NCBI RefSeq assembly: GCF_030708455.1
Contig: NZ_JAUYWF010000009.1
Span: 124,001 to 188,000 of the forward strand
DNA: 64,000 bases
Direction: 5' to 3'
From: Halomonas sp. SSL-5
GTDB taxonomy: Bacteria; Pseudomonadota; Gammaproteobacteria; Pseudomonadales; Halomonadaceae
The translations under genes were made by a program, and so were the position numbers. Within the stretch, counting starts at the first letter, position 1, and every line of letters begins with the position of its first letter. The notes under the pieces are model-generated. The model was not told the origin of the DNA and searched no databases. It saw only the letters and a list, made by a program, of their open reading frames with translations. Below are positions 1 through 8,551 of the stretch, one piece after another.

Positions 1-400
1 GCGCCTTCTCGCGGTGCAGCAACCCCACCTTGTCCAGCGCCGCCCGCACCCGACGCGCCGATTCGCGGGGCTCGACGCCCTGGATCGCCAGGGGCAGTGC
101 CACGTTGTGGAAGATCGAGCGGTCGTAGAGCAGCTGGTGATCCTGGAAGACCACGCCGATCTGGCGACGATAGAAGGGCACCTGGCTGGGATGGAGGCGA
201 TCGATATCGTGGCCGGCGACCAGGATGCGCCCCCGGGAGGGGCGCTCCAGACGCATGATCAAGCGCAGCAGTGAGCTCTTGCCGGCCCCGGAGTGGCCGG
301 TCAGGAACAGCATCTCGCCACGCCGCACGCGGAAATCGAGATTGGCGAGGGCCTCGAAGCGCCCGCCGTAGCGTTTGCCGACGTGCTCGAAGACGATCAT
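1..400 (-). CDS. ftsE: Cell division ATP-binding protein FtsE (3' part cut by window edge)
   Basis: ATPase of the FtsEX complex, which works at the division site on the inner membrane and controls peptidoglycan hydrolase activation. The 133 visible residues are the N-terminal part: Walker A with [14 protein letters not shown] near residues 34-47 and a Q-loop with VFQDHQLL near 83-90. The start is ATG at 398-400; its ATGA overlaps the stop of ftsY, so the two are translationally coupled in an ftsY-ftsE order, the usual gammaproteobacterial arrangement with ftsX next. The Walker B and H-loop lie outside the window. Confidence 0.95.
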   Translation of the reverse strand, partial: MIVFEHVGKRYGGRFEALANLDFRVRRGEMLFLTGHSGAGKSSLLRLIMRLERPSRGRILVAGHDIDRLHPSQVPFYRRQIGVVFQDHQLLYDRSIFHNVALPLAIQGVEPRESARRVRAALDKVGLLHREKA

Positions 401-1767
401 CCCTGGGCGTCGTCCCCTGCGCGGTCGAACAGGGCATCGACGAACTCGCCGGCCACGAAGGGCCGCAGGTCGTCCAGGGACTCGCCGACCCCGATGAAGC
501 GGATCGGTATGCCCAGCTGCTTGGCCAGGGCGAAGATGATGCCGCCCTTGGCGGTGCCATCGAGCTTGGTCAGTGTCACCCCGGTGATCGGCACCGCCTC
601 GTGGAAGGTGCTGGCCTGGGAGAGGGCGTTCTGGCCGGTGCCGGCGTCGAGCACCAGCATTACCTCGTGGGGTGCTGCGGCGTCGAGCTTGCCCATCACC
701 CGGTGGACCTTCTTGAGCTCCTCCATCAGGTGCGCCTTGTTGTGCAGTCGCCCGGCGGTATCGGCGATCAGCACATCGACGCCGCGCGCCTTGGCGGCGG
801 CCACGGCGTCATACACCACCGAGGCGCTGTCGGCGCCGGTGTGCTGGGCGATCACCGGCACCTGGTTGCGCTCGCCCCATACCTTGAGCTGCTCCACCGC
901 GGCGGCACGGAAGGTATCGCCGGCGGCCAGCATCACGCTGCGCCCCTCGCGCTGGAAGCGCTGGGTCAGCTTGCCGATGGTGGTGGTCTTGCCCACGCCG
1001 TTGACGCCGATCACCAGGATCACGAAGGGGCCTTCGCCCTTGGGGGGCAGCGTCAGGGGGTGGCTGACCGGCTCGAGCATGGCGGCCAGCTCCTCCTGCA
1101 GGGCGCGGTAGAGAGCCTCGCTGTCCTTGAGCTCCTTGCGGGACACGCGCGCGGTCAGGCGGTCGATGATCTCGGTGGTGGCCTCGATCCCCACGTCCGC
1201 CATCAGCAGCTGGGTCTCGAGGTCCTCCATCAGGTCGTCATCGATCTGCTTCCGGCCCAGGAACAGGTCGGCCAGGCCGTCGGTCAGGTTGGCGCGGGTC
1301 TTGCCGAGACCCGAGCGGATGCGCGCGAACCAGCCCTTCTTCTCGCCGGCGACGGGCTTGTCCTGCAGCGCGGCACGGGGCGGCTCTGGTTCCGGCTCTG
1401 GTTCCGGCTCTGGTTCCGGCTCTGGTTCCGGCTCTGGTTCCGGCTCAGGAGCGGGCTCGGGCTCCGGTTCGGGCTCAGGCTCAGGCTCAGGCTCAGGGGC
1501 GGTTTCGGGCTCAGGCTCCGGTTCGGGCTCAGGCTCAGGCTCAGGGGCGGGCTCGGGCTCCGGGGCAGGTTTCGGCTCCGGCTCGGGTTCGGGGGCGGGC
1601 TCCGGGGCCGAGTCGCGCGCCTCCTCGGGTGCCGCCGGCACCGGACGCGCCTCCGACTCGGCGGCGGATTCCCCCTCCTCGACGGATTCGACAACCTCCT
1701 CCTGACGCGCCTGCTCCTCGCGGGTCGCCTCTTGCTGCTTCTTCTTGCGCTTGAAAAAACCGAACAT
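397..1767 (-). CDS. ftsY: Signal recognition particle receptor FtsY
   Basis: SRP receptor GTPase that docks ribosome-nascent chain-SRP complexes at the inner membrane and partners with Ffh (24.2-25.7 kb). The C-terminal NG domain shows the P-loop [28 protein letters not shown] and [10 protein letters not shown]. The N-terminus begins [10 protein letters not shown], a basic membrane-binding stretch, which supports ATG at 1767 over an in-frame start 36 bases upstream. An acidic linker of about 90 residues is built almost wholly of Glu-Pro dipeptides and is encoded by tandem 12-base units. Length 456 residues. Overlaps ftsE by four bases. Confidence 0.97.
   Translation of the reverse strand: MFGFFKRKKKQQEATREEQARQEEVVESVEEGESAAESEARPVPAAPEEARDSAPEPAPEPEPEPKPAPEPEPAPEPEPEPEPEPEPETAPEPEPEPEPEPEPEPAPEPEPEPEPEPEPEPEPEPEPEPPRAALQDKPVAGEKKGWFARIRSGLGKTRANLTDGLADLFLGRKQIDDDLMEDLETQLLMADVGIEATTEIIDRLTARVSRKELKDSEALYRALQEELAAMLEPVSHPLTLPPKGEGPFVILVIGVNGVGKTTTIGKLTQRFQREGRSVMLAAGDTFRAAAVEQLKVWGERNQVPVIAQHTGADSASVVYDAVAAAKARGVDVLIADTAGRLHNKAHLMEELKKVHRVMGKLDAAAPHEVMLVLDAGTGQNALSQASTFHEAVPITGVTLTKLDGTAKGGIIFALAKQLGIPIRFIGVGESLDDLRPFVAGEFVDALFDRAGDDAQG
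1381..1610 (-). repeat. Tandem 6/12-base repeats coding the Glu-Pro linker of FtsY
   Basis: The window strand shows about five near-identical 12-base units (GGCTCTGGTTCC) at 1381-1446, followed by GGCTCAGGCTCC-like variants to about 1610. All keep the frame and code alternating Glu and Pro in FtsY. The array is the only low-complexity coding stretch of this size in the window and is liable to change copy number by slippage. Confidence 0.9.
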
Positions 1768-1821
1768 GGACAGAATCAGCCTCGCGGATGAACGAATCGC
1801 CACATCCTACCACTGCCCACC

Positions 1822-1850
1822 ATGACTGTGGACAAGCCGCCCGTTACAAT
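1822..1850 (+). promoter_or_regulatory. Candidate promoter of rsmD
   Basis: ATGACT (1822-1827) and TACAAT (1845-1850) are separated by 17 bases. Transcription from it would begin at about 1857, directly at the chosen ATG at 1858, so the message could be almost leaderless; no clear Shine-Dalgarno precedes that ATG. Motif match only. Confidence 0.3.
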
Positions 1851-1857
1851 CCTCGCC

Positions 1858-2529
1858 ATGACTCGACGCCCCCCACGCTCACGCCGCTCAGGCAAGCCCG
1901 CCACCGCCCGCCAGCACGGCGGCAAGGACGCCGGTCGCCGGCGGGCCGGCCGCCGGAGCGCCGGCCGCCTGCGCATCATCGGTGGCGACTACCGCCGCCG
2001 GCTGCTGCCGGTACTCGACAGCCCAGGCCTGCGCCCCACGCCCGACCGGGTCCGCGAGACCCTGTTCAACTGGCTCTCCGCCGCCCTGCCCGGCGCCCGG
2101 GTGCTGGACCTCTTCGCCGGCACCGGCTCCCTCGGCCTGGAAGCCCTCTCGCGCGGCGCCCGGGAGGCCACCTTCGTGGAGCACGATGCCCGGGTCGCCG
2201 ACCAGCTCACCGAGAATCTCGCCACCCTGGGGGCAACGGAACGCGGGCGGGTGATCAACGCCGATGTCACTGCCTGCCTGGGCGGCGCGCCCTCCCCCGC
2301 CACCCTGATCTTCCTCGACCCTCCCTTCCGCCAGGGGCTGGCCGAGCCCTGCTGCGCCGCCCTGGAGTCCGGCTGGCTGGCGGCCGACGCCCTCATCTAC
2401 CTGGAGACCGAGGCGGAGCTCACCCCCGAGGTACCGGCCACCTGGCAGCTCCATCGGGAGGTACGCGCCGGCGACAGCCACGGGCGGCTCTACCGCCGCA
2501 TGGCGTCGCGGCAAGACGACGCTTGCTGA
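1858..2529 (+). CDS. rsmD: 16S rRNA (guanine-N2-966) methyltransferase RsmD
   Basis: SAM-dependent methyltransferase for G966 of 16S rRNA. The core begins with GRLRIIGGDYRRRLLPV, typical of the family, followed by the SAM-binding VLDLFAGTGSLGLEA and the catalytic motif DPPF in FLDPPFRQG. About 35 Arg/Lys-rich residues precede the core, so the 223-residue protein is somewhat longer than the E. coli form (198). An in-frame ATG at 1822 is also possible but overlaps the candidate promoter. Divergent from ftsY, the usual neighbour. Confidence 0.93.
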   Translation: MTRRPPRSRRSGKPATARQHGGKDAGRRRAGRRSAGRLRIIGGDYRRRLLPVLDSPGLRPTPDRVRETLFNWLSAALPGARVLDLFAGTGSLGLEALSRGAREATFVEHDARVADQLTENLATLGATERGRVINADVTACLGGAPSPATLIFLDPPFRQGLAEPCCAALESGWLAADALIYLETEAELTPEVPATWQLHREVRAGDSHGRLYRRMASRQDDAC

Positions 2530-2687
2530 GGTGAAGGCGCGGCGTTACGCTGCTGCCCATTCACTCATCAATCACATCACCTCGCCCCACCACGGGGCGC
2601 CGGCTCGGCCTCTAGGACTGTTCAAGAAGGAGCGTTCCAGAAGGACCATGTCGAAGGGCCATCCCGGAAGGACATCAGGAGAACAGC

Positions 2688-2882
2688 ATGAGCATCGAAC
2701 TCTTCAACCGGCTCGAGCAGAAGGTCACCAGCGCCGTCGAGGCGCTGGAACTGCTGAAGATGGAAGCCGAGGAGCTGCGTGAGGAAAACGCCCGCCTGAA
2801 GCAGGAGCGCGAGGAGTGGGAGCGCCGCCTGACCGCCGTGCTGGGCAAGCTCGACGAGATCGAGTCCACCGAGACGGCCTGA
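2688..2882 (+). CDS. zapB: Cell division protein ZapB
   Basis: Small coiled-coil protein (64 residues) that joins the Z-ring through ZapA and stabilises it. The whole sequence is a heptad-rich helix (FNRLEQKVTSAVEALELLKM and an E/R-rich second half), the size and style of ZapB. A good Shine-Dalgarno (AGGAG) sits seven bases before the ATG. The gene converges on rimI with a six-base gap. The 158 bases between rsmD and zapB contain no other gene. Confidence 0.85.
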   Translation: MSIELFNRLEQKVTSAVEALELLKMEAEELREENARLKQEREEWERRLTAVLGKLDEIESTETA

Positions 2883-2888
2883 GCCGGC

Positions 2889-3431
2889 TCAGTCGCCGGC
2901 TGCGTCCTCTGCAGCCAGCGTCAGCGACATCAGCAGCGCATCCTCCCGCGCCGCTTCCGCCGCCCCGCCCTGTCGGGGCGGCGTCGTTTCCGGTGCGGTG
3001 GCAAGAGGCGGATAGTAGCCGCGACGAACGCCGTCCTCCTGAAAGCCCGCGCTGCGATAGAGAGCGACGGCCGCAGCGTTCCCCGCCCGCACCTCGAGCA
3101 GCAGCCGCTCGCTGCCCCACTCCCGGGCCTGGTCGACCACGACACCGAGCAGCCGCCGAGCAAGCCCCTGGCCCCGCCGGGGCTCATCCACCAGGATCGC
3201 CTGGAGCTCCGCCTCGAAGGGCAGCCGGGCCACCGCGACATAGGCCTCCAGGGCCGAGCCGACCCTGAGACCGAAGACCGCCGTGGCGGGGTCGGCAAGT
3301 GCCGCCCTCAGCTGCGCCTCGGAGCCGCCCATGGGCCAGCCGCGGGCATCCTCCAGCGCCACCACAAGGGGCAGGTCGGCCTCGGTCAGGCGCACCAGCA
3401 GCGGCTTCCTTGCGCGCGGACTAGCGCTCAT
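2889..3431 (-). CDS. rimI: Ribosomal protein S18-alanine N-acetyltransferase RimI
   Basis: GNAT acetyltransferase that modifies the N-terminal alanine of ribosomal protein S18. The acetyl-CoA motif RRGQGLARRLL is near residues 95-105, followed by LEVRAGNAAAVALYRSAGF, the RimI signature. ATG at 3431 overlaps the upstream holD-like gene by 11 bases; a longer upstream frame is only that gene read out of frame. At 180 residues it exceeds the usual 150 because of a Pro/Ala-rich C-terminal tail. Confidence 0.9.
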   Translation of the reverse strand: MSASPRARKPLLVRLTEADLPLVVALEDARGWPMGGSEAQLRAALADPATAVFGLRVGSALEAYVAVARLPFEAELQAILVDEPRRGQGLARRLLGVVVDQAREWGSERLLLEVRAGNAAAVALYRSAGFQEDGVRRGYYPPLATAPETTPPRQGGAAEAAREDALLMSLTLAAEDAAGD

Positions 3432-4242
3432 CCGGCACGTTCTCCGTCGCGTCTCGCCACGCCTCGCCCAGCTCAAGCAGCGGCGGCAACAGCGCGCGCT
3501 TGGCGGCGGCGCCGGCGGCCAGCTCGGCCAGGGCCGGCGCCTGCCAGGCAGGCAGGTCGAACACCGGGCAGTGTCCCGCCTCGAGCGACAGCACCCGGCC
3601 CAGGGTGTCATCCTGGCCGAACATCAGCAGCCGCTGTGGCGCCCAGCCGCGCCGGCTGGCCCCCGCAATGAAGGCCTTCAGGCCCTCGCGGGCTTCCTCC
3701 AGTGGCTCATACACCGGCAGCCCCTCCTGCAGCGGCCAGCGAAAGTCCTGAAAGACCGGCAACGGCGACTCGATACCCGCGGCCCGCAGCAGGTTGGCGA
3801 GCAGCATCAGCTGGGTACGCCCCGGGGCCTGCTCGCCCGGCAGCACCAGCAGCCAGCGCCCCTCCAGGCAGGCGACCTGGAAGGCGAAGTGCAGCGCCTC
3901 TCCGGCGGGCCGTGCCGCAGGTTCTGCCGCCTCCTCGGCCCCGCCGTCGGGTTCTGGCGAAGGCGGGATATCCCCCAGCAGGGCCGCGCGCGCCTTGCCG
4001 GGTCGCGGAGCGCGCACCGCCCGCTCCTGGGCCGGAGCCTCCGGCCGGGGGGCGGCAGGCTGCTCCCGCGCCTCGTCGAGCAGCGCATGCAGGCGCTCGC
4101 CGTGATCGGCCTCGGCTGCCGCCTCGGGCAGCTCCCAGGCGCAAGCCGGGGTCGGCCGGGCGTTGGGCAGCACATAGCGCGCCGCCCACCCGGTCAGCCC
4201 CATCGCCTCCAGGTACTGGAGGCGCTGCGGCTCGCTGATCAC
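3421..4242 (-). CDS. HolD-like protein, probable DNA polymerase III psi subunit
   Basis: Likely psi subunit of the clamp-loader complex, which links chi and SSB to the tau/gamma complex. Evidence is position (directly before and overlapping rimI, as in the E. coli holD-rimI pair) and weak similarity. The N-terminus YLEAMGLTGWAARYVLP resembles the psi N-terminal helix that binds the clamp loader, and the last 60 residues (DLPAWQAPALAEL and following) resemble the psi C-terminus. A GTG start at 4242 is chosen because it gives a GTGA overlap with bolA. At 273 residues it is twice the E. coli size, with an Ala/Pro-rich central linker. Function inferred. Confidence 0.6.
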   Translation of the reverse strand: MISEPQRLQYLEAMGLTGWAARYVLPNARPTPACAWELPEAAAEADHGERLHALLDEAREQPAAPRPEAPAQERAVRAPRPGKARAALLGDIPPSPEPDGGAEEAAEPAARPAGEALHFAFQVACLEGRWLLVLPGEQAPGRTQLMLLANLLRAAGIESPLPVFQDFRWPLQEGLPVYEPLEEAREGLKAFIAGASRRGWAPQRLLMFGQDDTLGRVLSLEAGHCPVFDLPAWQAPALAELAAGAAAKRALLPPLLELGEAWRDATENVPDER

Positions 4243-4547
4243 CGGCCGCCGCCCTGGCAGTCGGGGGAGTCGGGGCGCGCCTGGCCGCTGGCCTCCCACT
4301 CCTTCGGGGTGTAGAGGTGCAGCGCCAGGGCATGCACCGGGCCGGCCAGCTCATCGGCCAGCAGGGAGTAGAGCTGCTGGTGGCGTTTCACCGGCATCAG
4401 CCCCTCGAAGCGCTCGCTGACCAGGGTGACCTTGAAGTGGGTCTCGGAATTGGGCGGCACGGCGTGCCGATGGCTCTCGTTCTCCACCTGCAGAAAGGCG
4501 GGCTCGAGGGCCTTGAGCTTCTCTTCGATGCTTGACTGGATGCTCAT
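4239..4547 (-). CDS. bolA: BolA family protein
   Basis: BolA-type protein (102 residues), a partner of monothiol glutaredoxins in Fe-S trafficking that can also bind DNA and affect shape and stress responses. It shows SETHFKVTLVSERFEGL, the KRHQQLY segment with the conserved His, and HALALHLYTPKEWE, close to E. coli BolA. ATG at 4547 matches the family start; upstream codons are not conserved-looking. Its stop overlaps the GTG of the holD-like gene, so the order bolA-holD-rimI forms one operon. Confidence 0.92.
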   Translation of the reverse strand: MSIQSSIEEKLKALEPAFLQVENESHRHAVPPNSETHFKVTLVSERFEGLMPVKRHQQLYSLLADELAGPVHALALHLYTPKEWEASGQARPDSPDCQGGGR

Positions 4548-4721
4548 GGCGGCTTCCCGACGTAGTGAAGTGAAGGGATCATTGTACTCGCTATGGGCGG
4601 CGCGAACGATGCGACCGGCGCCGCGCGTCAGGGCTATCGCAGTTTCAGCAACCAAGGGGCACTGGGGACAAGCCCCAAGCTACAAGCCATCTGCGATTAC
4701 CCTGCTCCCCGCCTGCGTCCG

Positions 4722-6101
4722 CTACTCGCGCCGGGTAGCGGCGAGCGGCACCCTGAGCAGGCTGAACAGCAAGGCGGCCAGGGTCGTCAGGGCGCCCAGC
4801 CACAGCGTGGCCTGCACCGCGACCCCGGCGGCCAGGAAGGCCCCCACCAGGGCCACCCCCAGCGACTGCCCCACGGTGCGCGAGGTACTCATGGCTCCGG
4901 AGGCGTTGGCGCTGCGCGCGACAGGCACGCTGCCCATCAGCTCGCGATTGTTGGGCGGCTGGAAGAGCCCGAAGCCCACTCCGCACAGCGCCATTCGCCA
5001 CAGCACATCGACCACCCCGGCCTCGGCATCGAGCCGGGCCAGCGCGGCCAGGCCTACCATCAGCAGGGTCAGGCCCAGCGAGGCCAGCAAGGTGGGGTTC
5101 ACCCGGTCGGCCAGTCGGCCCGCCAGCGGCCCCACCAGCATGATCGCCAACGGCCAGGGGGTGAACAGCCAGGCGGTCTCCAGCGGCGAGAAGCCCATCT
5201 GCTGCTGGAACAGGAAGGAGAGTGCCACGAAGGCGAGCCCCTGGCCGACGAAGGCGCTGCCCTGGGCGGCCAGCGCCAGGCTGAAGCGTCGCTCGGCGAA
5301 GATCGCCAGAGGCAGCAGCGGGTGGGTGGCGCGGCGCTGGCGACGCAGGAACAGCAGCGCCGCGACCAGGCTGCTGCCCAGCCACGCCGCCAGCGCCGCG
5401 ACCGACATGCCGTGGCCGAGGCCATCCATGGCGACGAAGAAGCCGCCGAGCATGGCCACCGAGAGCAGCGCCCCCTGCCAGTCGAAGCCGCCGGGACGTG
5501 CCGACTCGCGGGGCAGCGCCCGCCAGGCCAGCACCACCGCCACCGCGCCCAGCGGCAGATGCAAGGCGAACAGCCACGGCCAGTCGGCCACCGAGAGCAG
5601 CAGCCCACCGATGGCCGGGCCGGCGGCATAGCCGCCCGCCACCACCATGGCGGAGAGCCCCAGGGCGCTGCCCAGCAGCCGCGTGGGAAAGATCTGCCGG
5701 TAGATCGAGGGGCCGATGGAGAGCGTCGCCGCCGCCCCCAGCCCCTGCAGGGCGCGGAACACCAGCAGCGACTCGAGGCTTGTGGAGAGCGCACTGCCCA
5801 GTGCCGCCAGGGCGAAGACCGCGACCCCGGCCACGTAGAGTCGACGCCGGCTGAGCAGTTCGCTCAAGGCGGCGAATACCAGCAGGAAGGCGGCGCAGCT
5901 GACCTGGAAGAGATTGGTGACCCACACCACCCGGGAGGCGGAGACCTCGAGGCTCCTGGCGATGGAGGGCAGGGCGATATTGACCATGGTGGTGTCCACC
6001 ACCGCCATCAGGGTTCCCAGGATCAGCGCCAGCACCGCCAGGCGCCGCTCGGGGCCCGGCAGGCCATCGTCGCCGGGGCGGGTCGCGAAGAGTTGACTCA
6101 T
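4722..6101 (-). CDS. MFS drug-efflux type transporter, DHA2 family
   Basis: Inner-membrane proton-driven exporter of the 14-helix DHA2 family (EmrB/SmvA type). The family signature LMAVVDTTMVNIALPSIA lies in the first helix, followed by LSRRRLYV between helices 2 and 3. The 459 residues hold about 14 hydrophobic segments. Substrate cannot be told from sequence; antimicrobials or quaternary amines are typical for relatives. It is transcribed alone: a hairpin lies upstream and 174 bases without a gene separate it from bolA. Confidence 0.85.
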   Translation of the reverse strand: MSQLFATRPGDDGLPGPERRLAVLALILGTLMAVVDTTMVNIALPSIARSLEVSASRVVWVTNLFQVSCAAFLLVFAALSELLSRRRLYVAGVAVFALAALGSALSTSLESLLVFRALQGLGAAATLSIGPSIYRQIFPTRLLGSALGLSAMVVAGGYAAGPAIGGLLLSVADWPWLFALHLPLGAVAVVLAWRALPRESARPGGFDWQGALLSVAMLGGFFVAMDGLGHGMSVAALAAWLGSSLVAALLFLRRQRRATHPLLPLAIFAERRFSLALAAQGSAFVGQGLAFVALSFLFQQQMGFSPLETAWLFTPWPLAIMLVGPLAGRLADRVNPTLLASLGLTLLMVGLAALARLDAEAGVVDVLWRMALCGVGFGLFQPPNNRELMGSVPVARSANASGAMSTSRTVGQSLGVALVGAFLAAGVAVQATLWLGALTTLAALLFSLLRVPLAATRRE

Positions 6102-6130
6102 TCCATGTTCCGTCGGGGTCCGTCAACGAA

Positions 6131-6152
6131 GAAACCGGCCGAAGCCGGTTTC
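6131..6152 (-). terminator. Rho-independent terminator after the 6181-6567 gene
   Basis: Perfect 9-base stem GAAACCGGC / GCCGGTTTC with a four-base loop, followed on the minus strand by TTCGTT. It lies 28 bases after the stop of the minus-strand gene ending at 6181 and before the MFS gene. Confidence 0.7.
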
Positions 6153-6180
6153 TCGTGGGCTGCTGATTGCTGATCAGGGG

Positions 6181-6567
6181 TCAGTCCTGATCGGTCTCCA
6201 GCAGCAGGCTGTCGTCGATCTCGGAGATCTCCAGTGCCGCCTCGTTGTCGAGGTCGATGGCCAGATAGCTGTGCTCGAGCTGGAGGAAGCGCTGGAACAG
6301 CGGCCAGTCGATGGTCTCGGGCCACTGCCGCTCGTCCTCCTCCCAGGCGCGCAGCTCGGTCTCGAGGATCTCGAGATAACGCTCGCGCACGCAGGCCTGC
6401 AGGGCCTCCGGGGTGTCCATCTCGGGAATCAGGTAGACGGTGCTCTCGCGCTCGACGTCGGCCAGCGTCAGGTCGTCGTCGCCGAGGGTGGGCTCGAGCC
6501 CGTTGATCCAGTCCACGAAGTGCTGGGTCGGGCGAACGCTCAGGGCAGAGCGGTTGAGCAGTTTCAT
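6181..6567 (-). CDS. Conserved hypothetical acidic protein
   Basis: I do not recognise a named family. It is 128 residues, acidic, without signal peptide or membrane segment. It starts MKLLNRSALSVRPTQHF and ends in an Asp/Glu-rich tail (DLDNEAALEISEIDDSLL). A strong Shine-Dalgarno (GAGGAGACC) supports ATG at 6567 over a frame extending 20 codons upstream. It is a single-gene unit with its own terminator; the neighbours are lysS upstream and the MFS gene downstream. Probably cytoplasmic; function unknown. Confidence 0.7.
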   Translation of the reverse strand: MKLLNRSALSVRPTQHFVDWINGLEPTLGDDDLTLADVERESTVYLIPEMDTPEALQACVRERYLEILETELRAWEEDERQWPETIDWPLFQRFLQLEHSYLAIDLDNEAALEISEIDDSLLLETDQD

Positions 6568-6597
6568 GGTGGTCTCCTCGACGTCGAAACGACGGTC

Positions 6598-6627
6598 ATT
6601 ATGGGTGCTGCGCACGGCGTTTACCAA
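6598..6627 (-). promoter_or_regulatory. Candidate promoter of the 6181-6567 gene
   Basis: Minus strand TTGGTA (6622-6627) and CATAAT (6598-6603), spacer 18 bases, about 30 bases before the start codon. Motif match only. Confidence 0.3.
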
Positions 6628-6693
6628 TGGTTCCCGTACTTACCGAGGCTGGTGGCATGGCCCTCAGATGGCTACCTCCGGTTGCTTCGCTCA

Positions 6694-6808
6694 GGGCTGA
6701 TCTGGCGACAGGCCTTCGGAGAGGCGCTATGAATCCCTCCCTGGACGCTACCTCGGCCCTCCCTGGTCCTCGGACCTCCCCTACGGCCTATCCCCAGCGC
6801 CCTTCGCC
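6694..6808 (+). repeat. Interspersed intergenic repeat, copy A
   Basis: Member of a family of four in this window (others at 17281, 25783 and 33261). The shared core reads GGGCTGA, GGCGACAGGCC, GAGGCGCTATGAA, TCCCTGG, CGCTACC, CCCTGG, GGACCTCC, CGGCCT and CCCCAGCGCC in order. Copy A fills most of the gap between lysS and the 6181-6567 gene. No open frame of its own is convincing. Confidence 0.8.
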
Positions 6809-6862
6809 TCACAGCCCCAGGTCAGAGTGGCCTCAAACGGGGTGGACCCCGATGGCTTGCCT

Positions 6863-8413
6863 TTACTCGACTTCCGGCCGCATGGCCGGGAACAGCAGCA
6901 CGTCGCGGATCGAGGCGCTGTCGGTCAGCAGCATCACCAGGCGGTCGATGCCGATGCCTTCGCCGGCGGTAGGCGGCAGGCCGTATTCGAGGGCGCGCAC
7001 GTAGTCGGCATCGTAGTACATCGCCTCGTCGTCGCCGGCCTCCTTCTCCGCCACCTGCTCGCGGAAACGCTCGGCCTGGTCCTCGGCGTCGTTGAGCTCC
7101 GAGAAGCCGTTGGCGATCTCACGACCGCCGACGAAGAACTCGAAGCGCTCGGTGACGAAAGGATTGGAATCCTTGCGGCGCGCCAGCGGGCTCACTTCGG
7201 TGGGGTACTCGGTGATGAAGGTTGGCTGCGTGAGGCGATGCTCCACGGTCTTCTCGAAGATCTCGATCTGGATCTTGCCCAGGCCCCAGCCATCCTTGAC
7301 GTCGATGTCCAGACGCTCGGCGATCTGGCGCGCCGCGGCCTCGTCGGCCAGCGCCTCGGCGTGGATCTCGGGGTTGTATTCGAGAATCGAGTCGAACACG
7401 GTCAGGCGGCGCAGCGGCTGGCCGAAGTCGTACTCGAAGTGCTCCAGCACCTCGCCATCGCGGTTGCGCACGGTGTTGACCACGGTGGTGGTGCCCAGCA
7501 CCTCGCGGGTCAGGGTGCGCAGCATCTCCTCGGTGAGGTCCATCAGGTCATGGTAGTCCGCGTAGGCCTGATAGAACTCGATCATGGTGAACTCGGGGTT
7601 GTGACGCGTGGAGAGCCCCTCGTTGCGGAAGTTGCGGTTGATCTCGAAGACCTTCTCGAAGCCGCCCACCACCAGGCGCTTGAGGTAGAGCTCCGGTGCG
7701 ATGCGCAGGTACATGTCCTGGTCCAGCGCATTGTGGTGGGTGACGAAGGGGCGCGCCGTGGCGCCGCCGGGAATCGCCTGCAGCATGGGGGTCTCCACCT
7801 CCATGAAGCCGCGCGCCTCGAAGAAGCGGCGCATGGCACTGATCACCCCGGCACGGGTCTCGAACACCTGACGCGAGTCGGGGTTCATGATCAGGTCCAC
7901 ATAGCGCTGGCGGTAGCGCGCCTCCATGTCGGTGAGGCCGTGGAACTTGTCGGGCAGCGGACGCAGGCTCTTGGTGAGCAGTACCGCCTCCTCCATCATC
8001 ACATAGAGGTCGCCCTTGCCCGACTTGTGCACCGGGCCACGCCCCGCGACGATATCGCCGATGTCCCAGCCCTTGATCTCCTCGAGGGTCTCGGCGGGCA
8101 GTCCCTTCTTGTCGACGTAGAGCTGGATCTGGCCGCTGACGTCCTGGATGACGATGAAGGGGCCGCGCTTGCGCATGATCCTGCCGGCCACGCCGGCCTG
8201 GTGGTTCAGCGCCTCGAGCTCGGCCTTGTCCTTGTCGCCCAGCGCCGCCGCGAGCTCGGCGGCCTGGCTGTCACGACGGAAGTGGTTGGGAAAGGCGCTC
8301 TCGCCTTGCGCGGCGGCCCTCTCGCGGCGCGCCGCCAGCTTCGCGCGACGCTCGGCGATCAGGCGGTTCTCGTCGTTCTGGGGGCTGTCCGGGGTGGGGC
8401 TCTCGTTGGCCAT
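6863..8413 (-). CDS. lysS: Lysyl-tRNA synthetase, class II
   Basis: Charges tRNA-Lys. An N-terminal OB-fold anticodon-binding domain (about 60-150, with [17 protein letters not shown]) precedes the class II catalytic core: motif 2 [20 protein letters not shown] near 265-284 and motif 3 [12 protein letters not shown] near 490-502. Length 516 residues, normal for the family. ATG at 8413 has an AGGT Shine-Dalgarno; an in-frame GTG 42 bases upstream is less likely. It follows prfB on the same strand, as in E. coli. Confidence 0.97.
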   Translation of the reverse strand: MANESPTPDSPQNDENRLIAERRAKLAARRERAAAQGESAFPNHFRRDSQAAELAAALGDKDKAELEALNHQAGVAGRIMRKRGPFIVIQDVSGQIQLYVDKKGLPAETLEEIKGWDIGDIVAGRGPVHKSGKGDLYVMMEEAVLLTKSLRPLPDKFHGLTDMEARYRQRYVDLIMNPDSRQVFETRAGVISAMRRFFEARGFMEVETPMLQAIPGGATARPFVTHHNALDQDMYLRIAPELYLKRLVVGGFEKVFEINRNFRNEGLSTRHNPEFTMIEFYQAYADYHDLMDLTEEMLRTLTREVLGTTTVVNTVRNRDGEVLEHFEYDFGQPLRRLTVFDSILEYNPEIHAEALADEAAARQIAERLDIDVKDGWGLGKIQIEIFEKTVEHRLTQPTFITEYPTEVSPLARRKDSNPFVTERFEFFVGGREIANGFSELNDAEDQAERFREQVAEKEAGDDEAMYYDADYVRALEYGLPPTAGEGIGIDRLVMLLTDSASIRDVLLFPAMRPEVE

Positions 8414-8509
8414 TTCGCTACCTGTTGGAAATCTTTGATAAGGAAACTGGGACACGCCTGCTGCTGTAGCCGCGCGAGCCTGGTGGGAGGCCGGCTGTGC
8501 CGGGCGAAA

Positions 8510-8526
8510 GGAGGCCGAAGGCCTCC
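8510..8526 (-). terminator. Hairpin between prfB and lysS
   Basis: Stem GGAGGCC / GGCCTCC with a three-base loop, followed on the minus strand by TTTCG. A second GC hairpin lies just beyond (about 8489-8503). It could end part of the prfB transcripts before lysS, or be an attenuator. Confidence 0.45.
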
Positions 8527-8551
8527 CCGCTTCGCGGACCCAGACGGGTGA

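Noticed and set aside
1381..1610. CRISPR-like look of the repeated units
   Set aside because: Units are contiguous 6/12-base repeats without spacers and lie in frame inside ftsY.
271..1791. A plus-strand open frame with RLWF repeats
   Set aside because: It is the complement of the FtsY Glu-Pro linker array; ftsY is well supported.
4593..6173. A 526-codon Gln/Arg-rich open frame opposite the MFS gene
   Set aside because: Antisense shadow of a transporter whose helices and family motif are clear.
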